The notes beneath the pieces were generated by a model. It saw only the letters and a program-made list of their open reading frames with translations, searched no databases and was not told the DNA's origin. From contig CAJTPM010000025.1 of NCBI GenBank assembly GCA_910578085.1, positions 1-52,310 on the forward strand: 52,310 bases of DNA, given 5' to 3'. Origin of the DNA: an uncultured Lachnospiraceae bacterium (GTDB lineage Bacteria > Bacillota > Clostridia > Lachnospirales > Lachnospiraceae). Shown one piece after another: positions 44,213 through 51,452 of this stretch. Positions within the stretch are counted from its first letter, which is position 1. Every line of letters begins with the position of its first letter. A program made the position numbers and the translations under genes.

Positions 44213-44744
44213 ATGTTTTATGGGAGAGAAAAACAAAAAAACAGCTTCACGCGATGTTATATTCAGATAGCCAGATGGTTTCGCCTGTCTAAGGCAGAAG
44301 GCTGCGGGGACTTCTGGACAGGCAGAATCCGCTCTATGGAACAGTGGATGTGACGATAGAGCTAAAGCCCATGGATTATTATGAGTCGGCGCTTTTTTAC
44401 AGCAGTTTTTCCGATGAGATAAAGTCCGCCTTTACAGCGTGTTTGGCGGAGTACCATACTATAACAGACTGATCGATAGATCCGCTACAGTCAGGGAAAA
44501 TATAATCAATTTGATTGCATCTCCGGGAGCCAGGCTTGAAAACGTGGTTGCCATGTACCTGAATTCGGAGATCTCGAAGATCACAAATGCCACTCTGACG
44601 ACGAAAATGTTGGAGACAGAGATCGAACAGGTAAAAATGGCGAATTTGCCCTGTTATAAATATGGGTTTATCTCAAGAGGAGGGCTTGATGAGAAGCGGG
44701 CGGACGATATGATTTTGATTGAGCTGAGGGAACTTTACAAATAG
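44213..44744 (+). pseudogene. Archaeal-type AAA ATPase gene with internal deletion and frameshift
   Basis: ATG 44213, with GGAGG upstream, opens MFYGREKQKNSF, the usual start of DUF234-type AAA ATPases, but the frame soon drifts. From about 44310 another frame reads DRQNPLYGTVDVTIELKPMD and YYESALFYSSFS. Near 44440 a one-base shift leads to VFGGVPYYNRLIDRSATVRE, NIINLIASPGARLEN, and the usual C-terminus (YGFISRGGLDEKRADDMILI) to 44744. The Walker motifs and most of the ATPase core are gone. Three copies of AAATAGTG follow the stop (44740-44770). A 5-bp hairpin TCGGT...ACCGA precedes the ribosome site. Confidence 0.7.
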
Positions 44745-44869
44745 TGAAAAATAGTGTAAAAATAGTGAAATGAAATTCGGCGGCAAAAGCTTTTGAGACT
44801 GCTGATTGATTTAATGAGAAGGAACCTGGTAAAGATAGTTGTGATAATGGATGACAGACATGGGAAGAG

Positions 44870-45166
44870 GTGCAGGCGTTGAACGACAGAGTGTATGAGT
44901 ATGACTCCCTGCTTTATGATGCGGGGGAGACAGGGGGCGCGTATGTCATTTTTCCCTATGATATCAGGAAAGAATTTGGGCGGGGAAGAGTGAAGGTACA
45001 TGCCACGTTTGACGGAGAGCCCTATGATGGCAGTGTTGTAAATATGGGGGTAAAGAACGCTGACGGGAGTGTGTGTTATATTATCGGCGTGCGTAAGGAT
45101 ATCCGATCCCGGATAGGGAAGCAGCCGGGGGACAGGGTACTGGTGACGGTCAGGGAACGGGAATGA
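44870..45166 (+). CDS. DUF1905 protein
   Basis: A 98-aa protein matching the DUF1905 domain: YDAGETGGAYVIFPYDIRKE, GRGRVKVHATFDGEPYDGSV and IIGVRKDIRSRIGKQPGDRV. This is a small beta-barrel of unknown role. The start is GTG 44870 or TTG 44879; no ATG exists in frame. It lies 16 nt before the DUF1801 gene; DUF1905 and DUF1801-like (YdeI/YdhG) domains frequently occur together. It is intact although its upstream neighbours are decayed. Confidence 0.85.
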   Translation: MQALNDRVYEYDSLLYDAGETGGAYVIFPYDIRKEFGRGRVKVHATFDGEPYDGSVVNMGVKNADGSVCYIIGVRKDIRSRIGKQPGDRVLVTVRERE

Positions 45167-45182
45167 GGCAGGAGGGATAAAG

Positions 45183-45593
45183 ATGTGGACGTGTCCGAAG
45201 TGCGGGCGTACTTTTAAGAGGCAGGAGCAGAGCCATTACTGCGGGAAAGCGCCGGAAACGGTGGATGAATACATTGCGGCACAGCCGGAAGAGGTGCGGG
45301 AATTTCTGAAGGAAATCAGGAAAGCAATCTGTGCGGCGCTGCCGGAGGCGGAGGAGAGGATCTCATGGAGTATGCCGACTTTCTGGAAGGGGCATAATAT
45401 CATCCAGTTTGCCGGTTTTAAAAACCATGTGGGCCTGTACCCGGGGCCGGAGGCTGTCAGGGAGTTTTCGGAACGTCTGGAAGGATATAAGACCAGCAAG
45501 GGGACCATACAGCTTCCTTACAGCGGACCGGTTCCGGCGGAACTGATCTCCGATCTTGCCAGGTGGTGTTATGAGACGGGGAACCATCCGTAA
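45183..45593 (+). CDS. DUF1801 (YdhG-like) protein with N-terminal zinc ribbon
   Basis: A 136-aa protein. An N-terminal Cys cluster (CPKCGRTFKRQEQSHYCGK) looks like a zinc ribbon, and residues about 25-136 form a DUF1801/YdhG domain (EEVREFLKEIRKAICAALPE, ISWSMPTFWKGHNIIQFAGF, SKGTIQLPYSGPVP). Family relatives include the iron chaperone frataxin-like Fra/YdhG of Bacillus. The added zinc ribbon is also seen in other clostridial copies. It forms a two-gene unit with DUF1905. Confidence 0.88.
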   Translation: MWTCPKCGRTFKRQEQSHYCGKAPETVDEYIAAQPEEVREFLKEIRKAICAALPEAEERISWSMPTFWKGHNIIQFAGFKNHVGLYPGPEAVREFSERLEGYKTSKGTIQLPYSGPVPAELISDLARWCYETGNHP

Positions 45594-45709
45594 GATGGGA
45601 AGGCATTTGAGGCAGCAGGGGGGCATACTGTGAAAAATAAATTTTTATATCTGACAGATTTGTGCTTGACGCCCAAATTTGCGGGTTATTGGAAGCATGG
45701 AGGGTTTTT

Positions 45710-46128
45710 ATGGGAAATGAGAAGATATATCAGATGGATTTTTCAAAGGTTTATCATCTGCTTGTCAATAAGGCGGAGAGGAAGGGGCGGACAAGGAAAG
45801 AGGTTGACGAGATGATCCGCTGGCTTACAGGGTACAGCCAGCCTGAACTGGAGGGGATGTTGGAAAGGCCGTCGGGATACGAATGCTGGCCGCCCATATC
45901 GACGCCTGTTTTGAAAATAATGTGCAGGAGAAAAAGAAAGTCAGCTGCGTGTTTATATACGCGGACTATTATTCGATCCATAAAAATCTGCTGGATCAGC
46001 TGATGGCGAAAGATGTGGCAGGTCTTGGGTATGCCCGGGAGTCTCTGCAGGAAGATATGCCAGCCAAGGAAGAGTTTATGGATATTTTAAAGGCGTTTAT
46101 GGAAACGGACGCCGCAAGGAGCTGGTAA
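45710..46128 (+). pseudogene. DUF2200 fragment joined out of frame to an unknown C-terminal piece
   Basis: ATG 45710 (GGAGGG upstream) opens a good DUF2200 N-terminus: EKIYQMDFSKVYHLLVNKAE, RKGRTRKEVDEMIRWLTGYS, then ELEGMLERPSGYE. There the family resemblance stops; the normal domain has about 45 more residues. In a neighbouring frame from about 45870 an open stretch (RMLAAHIDACFENNV, SCVFIYADYYSIHKNLLDQL, ending FMETDAARSW at 46128) has protein-like composition but is not recognised. The arrangement suggests a deletion that joined the start of a DUF2200 gene to the end of another gene. Confidence 0.6.
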
Positions 46129-46253
46129 TCATCTATCCGCCAGGCGGCGTCCGCTATTTTATGGTATAGGCAATTATTTTGAATCTTACTTACGGGTTCG
46201 TGAAGCGAACCTCGCAATGGAGCCTCGCCCGTTATTTATTTCCGCGGGGTATT

Positions 46254-47357
46254 TCACTTGGCGGACTTCACTTCCGTCATCACGGTCACCATCTTGTCAA
46301 GCATCTCTCCGTCCTTCTCGTTGATGATCACCAGGTTATTCTTGATCTCATCGGACAGCACACAGACTTCCATGTCCACAAGATCCTCCGGCAGGTATTC
46401 CACAGCCGCCTCATTGAAGCAGACATAGGAGAAATTGGTCAAAAGTTCGGCGGAGATCTCCGGACGGAGAATAAAATCAATAAAAAGCTGCGCCTCTTTT
46501 TTGTGCTTTGTCCCCTTTAGTAGCACCATGTTGTCGATGGTAAGCGGGAACTGCTCTTCCTTCATCACCACCACCAGGTCCTTGTTTTCCCGCATGGCCT
46601 GGATCGCGTCGCCGCTGTAGATGTAGGCTAAAGCCACTTCCCCTCTGGTGACAGCGATCCGCTCGTCGGCGATCTGGGAGTAGGACTTCAGATTGGAATT
46701 AAGCTGCAACAGGTATTCCTTTGCGGTATCCAGAGCGGCCAGATCCGTGGTCACGGGATCAATGCCGCTGCCCTGCAGCGCTAACGTGATATTGCTCTCG
46801 ATATCGTCAAAAATCAGCAGGTTATTTTCCAGCGCAGGATTTAAGAGATCCTCCGCGGTATTGACGGTGATTCCCAGTTCATCCATCATCGGCTTATTGG
46901 CCAGGGCCACGTTGATGGTGCCGAAATAGGGAATGGTATACTTATTTTCAGGATCGTAATCAAGACCGAGATAGGCGTCATCGATGTTGCTTAAGTTGGT
47001 GATGGCGCCCTCGTCGAAGGGCTCAAGCAGGTCGTTGTCCTTGAAAGCCTGAATGTAGGTGTTGGTGGGGACCGCTATGTCATATTCGCCCTCTTTTCCG
47101 GCAATCAGTTTTGCCAGCAGTTCGTCGTTGGATTCATAGGTGGTTTCGATGACCTTGATCCCGTATTCTTCCTCAAACTGATCGAGAATATCCTGGGTCA
47201 TATATTCTGACCAATTGTAAAGATAGATCTCATCAGCGTAGCCGTTTCCGTCTTTATCGTCTGATGAAGCGTTGCCGTCTGCACCGCAGCCGGAAAGTGT
47301 ACAGGCGCATCCCAAAGTGAAAATGCCTGCCGCGAGTAGTGCGAAAGTACGTTTCAT
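46254..47357 (-). CDS. potD: PotD-like spermidine/putrescine-binding lipoprotein
   Basis: A 367-aa extracellular binding lipoprotein. The signal peptide ends in LSGC (Cys24), followed by a PotD-type domain: YLYNWSEYMTQDILDQFEEE, YDIAVPTNTYIQAF and YIYSGDAIQAMRENKDL. It should capture polyamines for a PotABC importer. No potA, potB or potC gene is adjacent, so it is an orphan here. ATG 47357 follows AGGAGGAAA. It has its own strong promoter with a long hairpin in the leader (47443-47477), suggesting control at the RNA level. Ligand specificity (spermidine or putrescine) cannot be read. Confidence 0.9.
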   Translation of the reverse strand: MKRTFALLAAGIFTLGCACTLSGCGADGNASSDDKDGNGYADEIYLYNWSEYMTQDILDQFEEEYGIKVIETTYESNDELLAKLIAGKEGEYDIAVPTNTYIQAFKDNDLLEPFDEGAITNLSNIDDAYLGLDYDPENKYTIPYFGTINVALANKPMMDELGITVNTAEDLLNPALENNLLIFDDIESNITLALQGSGIDPVTTDLAALDTAKEYLLQLNSNLKSYSQIADERIAVTRGEVALAYIYSGDAIQAMRENKDLVVVMKEEQFPLTIDNMVLLKGTKHKKEAQLFIDFILRPEISAELLTNFSYVCFNEAAVEYLPEDLVDMEVCVLSDEIKNNLVIINEKDGEMLDKMVTVMTEVKSAK

Positions 47358-47442
47358 TTTATTTCCTCCTGAATTTAATATCGTTCGCCGTTTTACAGGA
47401 CCGCATACACCGTAGCCGGCATAATTTGGTTGACGGCATAAG

Positions 47443-47516
47443 AAAAACAAATGTCCCTGTCGGAGACGTTTGTTTTTCTACTGCGATTATTATATAGGAA
47501 ACTGTAAGTTTGTCAA
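47443..47516 (-). promoter_or_regulatory. potD promoter with 5'-end leader hairpin
   Basis: On the minus strand, TTGACA (47516-47511), 16 bp and TATAAT (47494-47489). The transcript would start near 47482 and enter almost at once a 15-bp hairpin with one mismatch (47477-47443; arms AAAAACAAACGTCTC and GGGACATTTGTTTTT, loop CGACA) that ends in a T-rich arm. It may be an attenuator or a 5' stabiliser. Confidence 0.7.
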
Positions 47517-47645
47517 CGGTTTTTTTGCAGTTTTTATGGTGCAGATTACAAAGAAACCGCAGGCAGAACCGGCATGCCGGGGTGGATTTCCTTTTGTAAA
47601 AACCGCTGGATTTAGTAAATATCAGTAAAAAAGGGAGGAAGATGC

Positions 47646-47729
47646 ATGGTCGGAATAAAGGATATCATAAAGGGGCAGGAGTCTCTGCGTCCGGGATCGG
47701 GAGCTGATGCAGCCAAAATAAAAACTTGA
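47646..47729 (+). pseudogene. Stub of a SMI1/KNR4-like gene
   Basis: A strong GGGAGG site precedes ATG 47646. The 27-codon peptide (IKDIIKGQESLRPGSGADAA, then KIKT and stop) resembles the first 25 residues of SMI1/KNR4 (SUKH) proteins, which are often immunity proteins. The stop overlaps the -35 of the T-box promoter, so the rest of the gene may have been lost when this boundary formed. Recognition of so short a piece is tentative. Confidence 0.35.
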
Positions 47730-47754
47730 CAATACTTCATCGTACAACTATAAT
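47726..47754 (+). promoter_or_regulatory. Promoter of the T-box/oxidoreductase operon
   Basis: Perfect TTGACA (47726-47731), a 17-bp spacer and perfect TATAAT (47749-47754). Transcription would begin near 47761 and produce the T-box leader. Confidence 0.9.
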
Positions 47755-47760
47755 AAACTG

Positions 47761-48020
47761 AGTTGAATAAACCTGAAAAACGATGACGGAGACAGTACAT
47801 CCATCTGGAAAGTTCACAGAGAGCCGCATAAGCTGAGAAGCGGTACGAGTAAAATGGCTGGAAGATCACTCCTGAGTTGCTGCACCAAAGCGCGAGTAAG
47901 TAGATGCAGACGGGATCCTCCCGTGACAGAGGACGCATATGTTGGTATGTCGTGGATAGGACGAGGGAAGGTAACGAGACTTTAAAAGCCGACTATGCGA
48001 GTGTGCAGGCCGGCTTTTTT
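47761..48020 (+). promoter_or_regulatory. T-box riboswitch, specifier AUC (isoleucine)
   Basis: A tRNA-sensing leader of about 260 nt. Stem I landmarks are present: GACGGAGACAGTA, AGAGAGCCGC...GCTGAGAAGCGG, and the specifier stretch GGAAG-ATC-ACTCCTGAGTTGC, in which AUC (47865-47867) is followed by A as expected; this codon reads isoleucine. Stem III follows (GTAGATGCAGACGGGATCC, then CCCGTGAC), then a T-box core variant AGGGAAGGTAACGAG (47964-47978), and a terminator hairpin AAAAGCCG...CGGCTTTTTT (47984-48020). Uncharged tRNA-Ile would favour the antiterminator and switch on the oxidoreductase genes. The core has AGGT where UGGU is canonical. Confidence 0.93.
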
Positions 48021-48073
48021 CTATGCGCATGCCCGCGCAGCGAGCAGTATTATTAAAAAGGAGAACAGATATT

Positions 48074-48685
48074 ATGAAAAACACGGTTGAGATCAGATGG
48101 CATGGCAGAGGCGGGCAGGGTGCAAAGACGGCGGCTCTGCTTTTGGCGGATGTGGCTTTCAAGACAGGAAAGTATGTGCAGGGATTTCCGGAGTACGGCC
48201 CGGAGCGCATGGGCGCGCCGATCACGGCATACAACAGGATCAGCGAAGAGCCGATCACGATCCATTCCAATATCTATACGCCGGATTATGTGGTGGTCGT
48301 GGACGACGGACTGCTTGATGGCATTGATGTGACAGGCGGGTTAAAGAGAGACGGCGCGGTGATCGTCAATACAGAGCGGGGCAGAGAGGAAATCGCGGCA
48401 AAACTCCGCAGACACGGATGGAAGGGCAGCGTCTGTACCGTGGATGCCAGAAAGATATCCGTCGAAGCGCTTGGCAGATATTATCCCAATTCTCCCATGC
48501 TTGCGGCGGTCGTGGCTGTGTCCGGTGTGGTAACGACGGCTGAATTTCTGAAAGAGATGAGGGATTCCTTTGCCCATAAATTTGCAAAGAAGCCGGAAGT
48601 GATCGAAGGGAATATGAAGGCTCTCGAGATGACTTTTGAGGCGCTTGCGAAGGAACGAACCGGAGCTGCCAGGAAGAGCGCGTAG
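48074..48685 (+). CDS. 2-oxoacid:ferredoxin oxidoreductase, gamma subunit
   Basis: A 203-aa gamma subunit (PorC/VorC type) of the CoA-dependent oxoacid:ferredoxin oxidoreductases. The N-terminal motif EIRWHGRGGQGAKTAALLLA and the segment QGFPEYGPERMGAPITAYNR are diagnostic. It forms part of an alpha-beta-gamma-delta complex in the cytoplasm. The start at 48074 follows AAGGAG and directly follows the T-box terminator. The four-subunit form is used for pyruvate (POR) or branched-chain oxoacids (VOR); the Ile T-box upstream argues for the branched-chain substrate. Confidence 0.9.
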   Translation: MKNTVEIRWHGRGGQGAKTAALLLADVAFKTGKYVQGFPEYGPERMGAPITAYNRISEEPITIHSNIYTPDYVVVVDDGLLDGIDVTGGLKRDGAVIVNTERGREEIAAKLRRHGWKGSVCTVDARKISVEALGRYYPNSPMLAAVVAVSGVVTTAEFLKEMRDSFAHKFAKKPEVIEGNMKALEMTFEALAKERTGAARKSA

Positions 48686-48702
48686 AGCGGGCGGCAGAGA
48701 GA

Positions 48703-48795
48703 ATGCATAAGAGGAGCGCGCAGAGCGAGCGGAAAGAATACATGAAAAGAGCATGGGAAGAGTGCGAAAAACGAAAGGAAACTGTGGTCAGATGA
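48703..48795 (+). CDS. Possible 30-aa small ORF between gamma and delta subunits
   Basis: A 30-codon frame (MHKRSAQSERKEYMKRAWEE, then CEKRKETVVR) fills the otherwise long spacer in the operon. Its stop overlaps the delta-subunit start (ATGA), a coupling arrangement. It is highly charged and helical; its ribosome site is weak. It may be coincidental. Confidence 0.3.
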   Translation: MHKRSAQSERKEYMKRAWEECEKRKETVVR

Positions 48796-49088
48796 AAAGC
48801 AAGGATATCAATGAACGGAGTCCCTGGCAGGACATCACAGAGGGCAACCAGATCTATGAGCCTGCCACTTCCAGACATTTTCATACGGGCGAATGGAGGG
48901 TTGCCACGCCGGTTTATAAAAAGGAAAAATGCAGACAGTGCCTTCTGTGCGTGCCGGTCTGTCCGGATTCTTCGATTCCGGTTCTGGAAGGAAAGCGGCA
49001 GGAATTTGACTATGATCACTGCAAGGGCTGCGGTATCTGTGCGAAGGTATGCCCTTTCGGTGCGATCGGGATGAAGGAGGGCAAATAA
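48792..49088 (+). CDS. 2-oxoacid:ferredoxin oxidoreductase, delta subunit (2x[4Fe-4S])
   Basis: A 98-aa ferredoxin-like subunit (PorD/VorD). Two cluster motifs are intact: CRQCLLCVPVCP (about 48-59) and CKGCGICAKVCP (about 78-89), binding two [4Fe-4S] clusters that pass electrons to external ferredoxin. The N-terminal extension (SPWQDITEGNQIYEPATSRH) is typical of the delta subunit. It abuts the alpha subunit gene with no gap. Confidence 0.92.
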   Translation: MKSKDINERSPWQDITEGNQIYEPATSRHFHTGEWRVATPVYKKEKCRQCLLCVPVCPDSSIPVLEGKRQEFDYDHCKGCGICAKVCPFGAIGMKEGK

Positions 49089-50276
49089 ATGGCGATCAGA
49101 GAACGTTTATCCGGCAATGAGGCTGTGGCTTATGCCATCAGACAGACAGCGCCTGATGTGATGCCGGCCTTTCCGATTACTCCTTCTACGGAGATCCCGC
49201 AGTATGTGGCGAACTACATAGCAAACGGAAAAGTGGATACGGAGTTTATTCATGTGGAGAGCGAACACAGCGCCATGAGCGCAGCCATCGGCGCTTCGGC
49301 GGCGGGGGCGAGAGTGGTGACGGCCACCTCTTCCTGCGGGATGGCGTTAATGTGGGAGGAACTGTATGTGGCGGCTTCCGACCGTCTTCCGGTTGTGCTG
49401 GCCCTTGTGAACAGAGCGCTCAGCGGCCCCATCAATATCAACGCGGACCATTCGGACAGCATGGGGGCGAGAGATACCGGGTGGATTCAGATCTATGCGG
49501 AATCCAACCAGGAAGTGTACGATAATTTTTTGCAGGCCTACCCCATCGCGGAGCATGAGGCGGTGCATCTGCCTGTGATGATCTGTCAGGACGGCTTTAT
49601 CACCAGCCACGGCGTGGAAAATATTCTGCTTGTGGAGGATGAGAAGGTGAAAGAGTTTGTGGGGGAATACGCCCCGGCCCACTATCTGCTGAACGAAAAG
49701 GAGCCCATGGCATTGGGGCCTTATGCGGTTTCCAATTACTATATGGAGACCAAGCGCGGCCAGCGGGAAGCCATGATAAACGCCAGGCGGGTGATTCTGG
49801 AAGTGGCGGAAAAGTTTGAGCGGATGACCGGCAGAAAATATGGCTTTTTCGAGGAGTACCGGATGGAGGATGCGGAGTATGCAATCGTCCTGATCGGTTC
49901 CGCGGCGGGCACCTGCAAGGCGGCGGTAGACCGGATCAGAGAAAAAACCGGGAAGAAAGTGGGGCTTTTGAAGATCAGAGTGTTCCGGCCCTTCCCCGAG
50001 AAGGAGCTGGCGGAGGCACTGAAGGATAAAAAAGCGGTGGCGGTACTTGACCGCTCCGAGATGTTTTCCGCCACAGGCGGTCCTTTGGGGGCGGAAGTGC
50101 GTTCGGCGTTGTTTGGTGTGAAATCTCAGGCTGAAGTTGTGAATTACTTCTATGGCCTGGGTGGCAGGGACATCACTGTGGAGGATTTCGAGGAGGTCTA
50201 TGGAAAGCTTGAAAAGCTGGCCAGGACGCATGTGGCGGAAGATATGTACGCCTATATAGGTCTGCGTGAGAGATAA
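49089..50276 (+). CDS. 2-oxoacid:ferredoxin oxidoreductase, alpha subunit
   Basis: A 395-aa alpha subunit (PorA/VorA). The pyrimidine-binding TPP domain region (NEAVAYAIRQTAPDVMPAFP, ITPSTEIPQY) and the conserved ESEHSAMSAAIGASAAGARV and TSSCGMALMWEELYVA blocks are present; the C-terminal domain (about 270-395) has the usual TGKKVGLLKIRVFRPFPEKE. It binds substrate and CoA together with the beta subunit. The ribosome site GAAGGAGGG lies in the end of the delta gene. Confidence 0.93.
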   Translation: MAIRERLSGNEAVAYAIRQTAPDVMPAFPITPSTEIPQYVANYIANGKVDTEFIHVESEHSAMSAAIGASAAGARVVTATSSCGMALMWEELYVAASDRLPVVLALVNRALSGPININADHSDSMGARDTGWIQIYAESNQEVYDNFLQAYPIAEHEAVHLPVMICQDGFITSHGVENILLVEDEKVKEFVGEYAPAHYLLNEKEPMALGPYAVSNYYMETKRGQREAMINARRVILEVAEKFERMTGRKYGFFEEYRMEDAEYAIVLIGSAAGTCKAAVDRIREKTGKKVGLLKIRVFRPFPEKELAEALKDKKAVAVLDRSEMFSATGGPLGAEVRSALFGVKSQAEVVNYFYGLGGRDITVEDFEEVYGKLEKLARTHVAEDMYAYIGLRER

Positions 50277-50374
50277 GGTTGGGGCTGAATCAAGGTGCTG
50301 ATGAAATGACATAGGTGACTGAATTGTTACGAATAGGGTTATTACAGGCATTTGATAAGATGAGAGGAAACGAG

Positions 50375-51313
50375 ATGGAGACAGCATATAATTATAAAGA
50401 AGTGATGAGCAGGCCCGAGCGGCTGTCGCCCGGGCACAGAATGTGTGCGGGCTGCGGCGGGACTGTGGCGGTTAGAGCGGTGTTGCGGGCGCTTCACCCG
50501 GAAGATAAGGCGGTGGTAGGCAATGCCACAGGGTGTCTGGAGGTATCCACCTTTATGTACCCTTTTACCGCCTATCAGGACAGCTATATTCACAATGCCT
50601 TTGAGAATGCGGGGGCGACGCTGTCCGGCGTGGAGACCGCCTACCGGGTGCTGCGCAAAAAGGGAAAGATCGGCGAGGACTATAAGTTTATCACCTTCGG
50701 CGGCGACGGCGGCACCTACGATATCGGCTTTCAGTCGCTCTCCGGCGCCATGGAGAGAGGGCATGATATGGTCTATGTCTGCTATGACAACGGGGCCTAC
50801 ATGAATACCGGCACCCAGCGTTCTTCCGCCACCCCGCAGTTTGCGGATACCACCACGACGCCTGCGGGGACCGTGTCGAAGGGGAAGGTACAGGTCAGAA
50901 AGGATCTGACCGCGATCATGGCGGAACATCATATCCCCTATGCGGCGCAGACTACTTTCACGCAGAATTTCAAGGATCTGCACACGAAGGCAGAGCGGGC
51001 GATCTATACGAAGGGAGCGGCTTTCCTCAATGTGATGTCCCCCTGCCCCAGAGGCTGGGGCTATGAGCCTTCCGAGCTGATGAATATCTGTAAGCTGGCG
51101 GTGGAAAGCTGTTACTGGCCGTTATATGAGGTAATCGACGGAAAGTGGATCCTTTCCTATGAGCCGAAAAACAAGCTGCCCGTGGAAGATTTTCTCCGCC
51201 CCCAGAAGCGCTTTAAGCATCTCTTTACACCGGGCTGTGAAGAGCTGATCGCACAGTTTCAGGCGGAAGTGGACAGAAGGTGGGAAGAGCTGAAAAACAG
51301 GTGCGGGGCGTGA
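50375..51313 (+). CDS. 2-oxoacid:ferredoxin oxidoreductase, beta subunit (TPP-binding)
   Basis: A 312-aa beta subunit (PorB/VorB). It holds the thiamine diphosphate site (GGDGGTYDIGFQSLSGAMER, then YDNGAYMNTGTQRSS) and Cys residues for one [4Fe-4S] cluster (CAGCGG, NATGCLE, SPCPRGW). The start at 50375 follows AGAGGAAAC; an upstream frame lacks a site. Last gene of the operon. The beta subunit fixes the oxoacid specificity only loosely at sequence level, so VOR versus POR rests on the T-box evidence. Confidence 0.92.
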   Translation: METAYNYKEVMSRPERLSPGHRMCAGCGGTVAVRAVLRALHPEDKAVVGNATGCLEVSTFMYPFTAYQDSYIHNAFENAGATLSGVETAYRVLRKKGKIGEDYKFITFGGDGGTYDIGFQSLSGAMERGHDMVYVCYDNGAYMNTGTQRSSATPQFADTTTTPAGTVSKGKVQVRKDLTAIMAEHHIPYAAQTTFTQNFKDLHTKAERAIYTKGAAFLNVMSPCPRGWGYEPSELMNICKLAVESCYWPLYEVIDGKWILSYEPKNKLPVEDFLRPQKRFKHLFTPGCEELIAQFQAEVDRRWEELKNRCGA

Positions 51314-51452
51314 GGTGCTCCGGCGGATTACTATGTGGCGCTGTCCGTATATGGGCTGTGCATAAGAGGTAATGATCTATTACGCGGAGACTGAAAGCAG
51401 AATGCAAACGGTGCGCTGATGAACAGAAAAAGCGCCGGGAAAGGAAAAAGAA

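Noticed and set aside
44740..44770. Triple AAATAGTG tandem considered as a CRISPR-like or iteron repeat
   Set aside because: Only three 8-bp units with no spacers; simple slippage is enough.
46195..46211. GGTTCG...CGAACC hairpin considered as the potD terminator
   Set aside because: The stem is 6 bp and no T run follows on the minus strand.
49347..50387. Minus-strand open frame of 346 codons opposite the oxidoreductase alpha subunit
   Set aside because: Antisense shadow of a conserved gene; no start signal and no recognisable domain.
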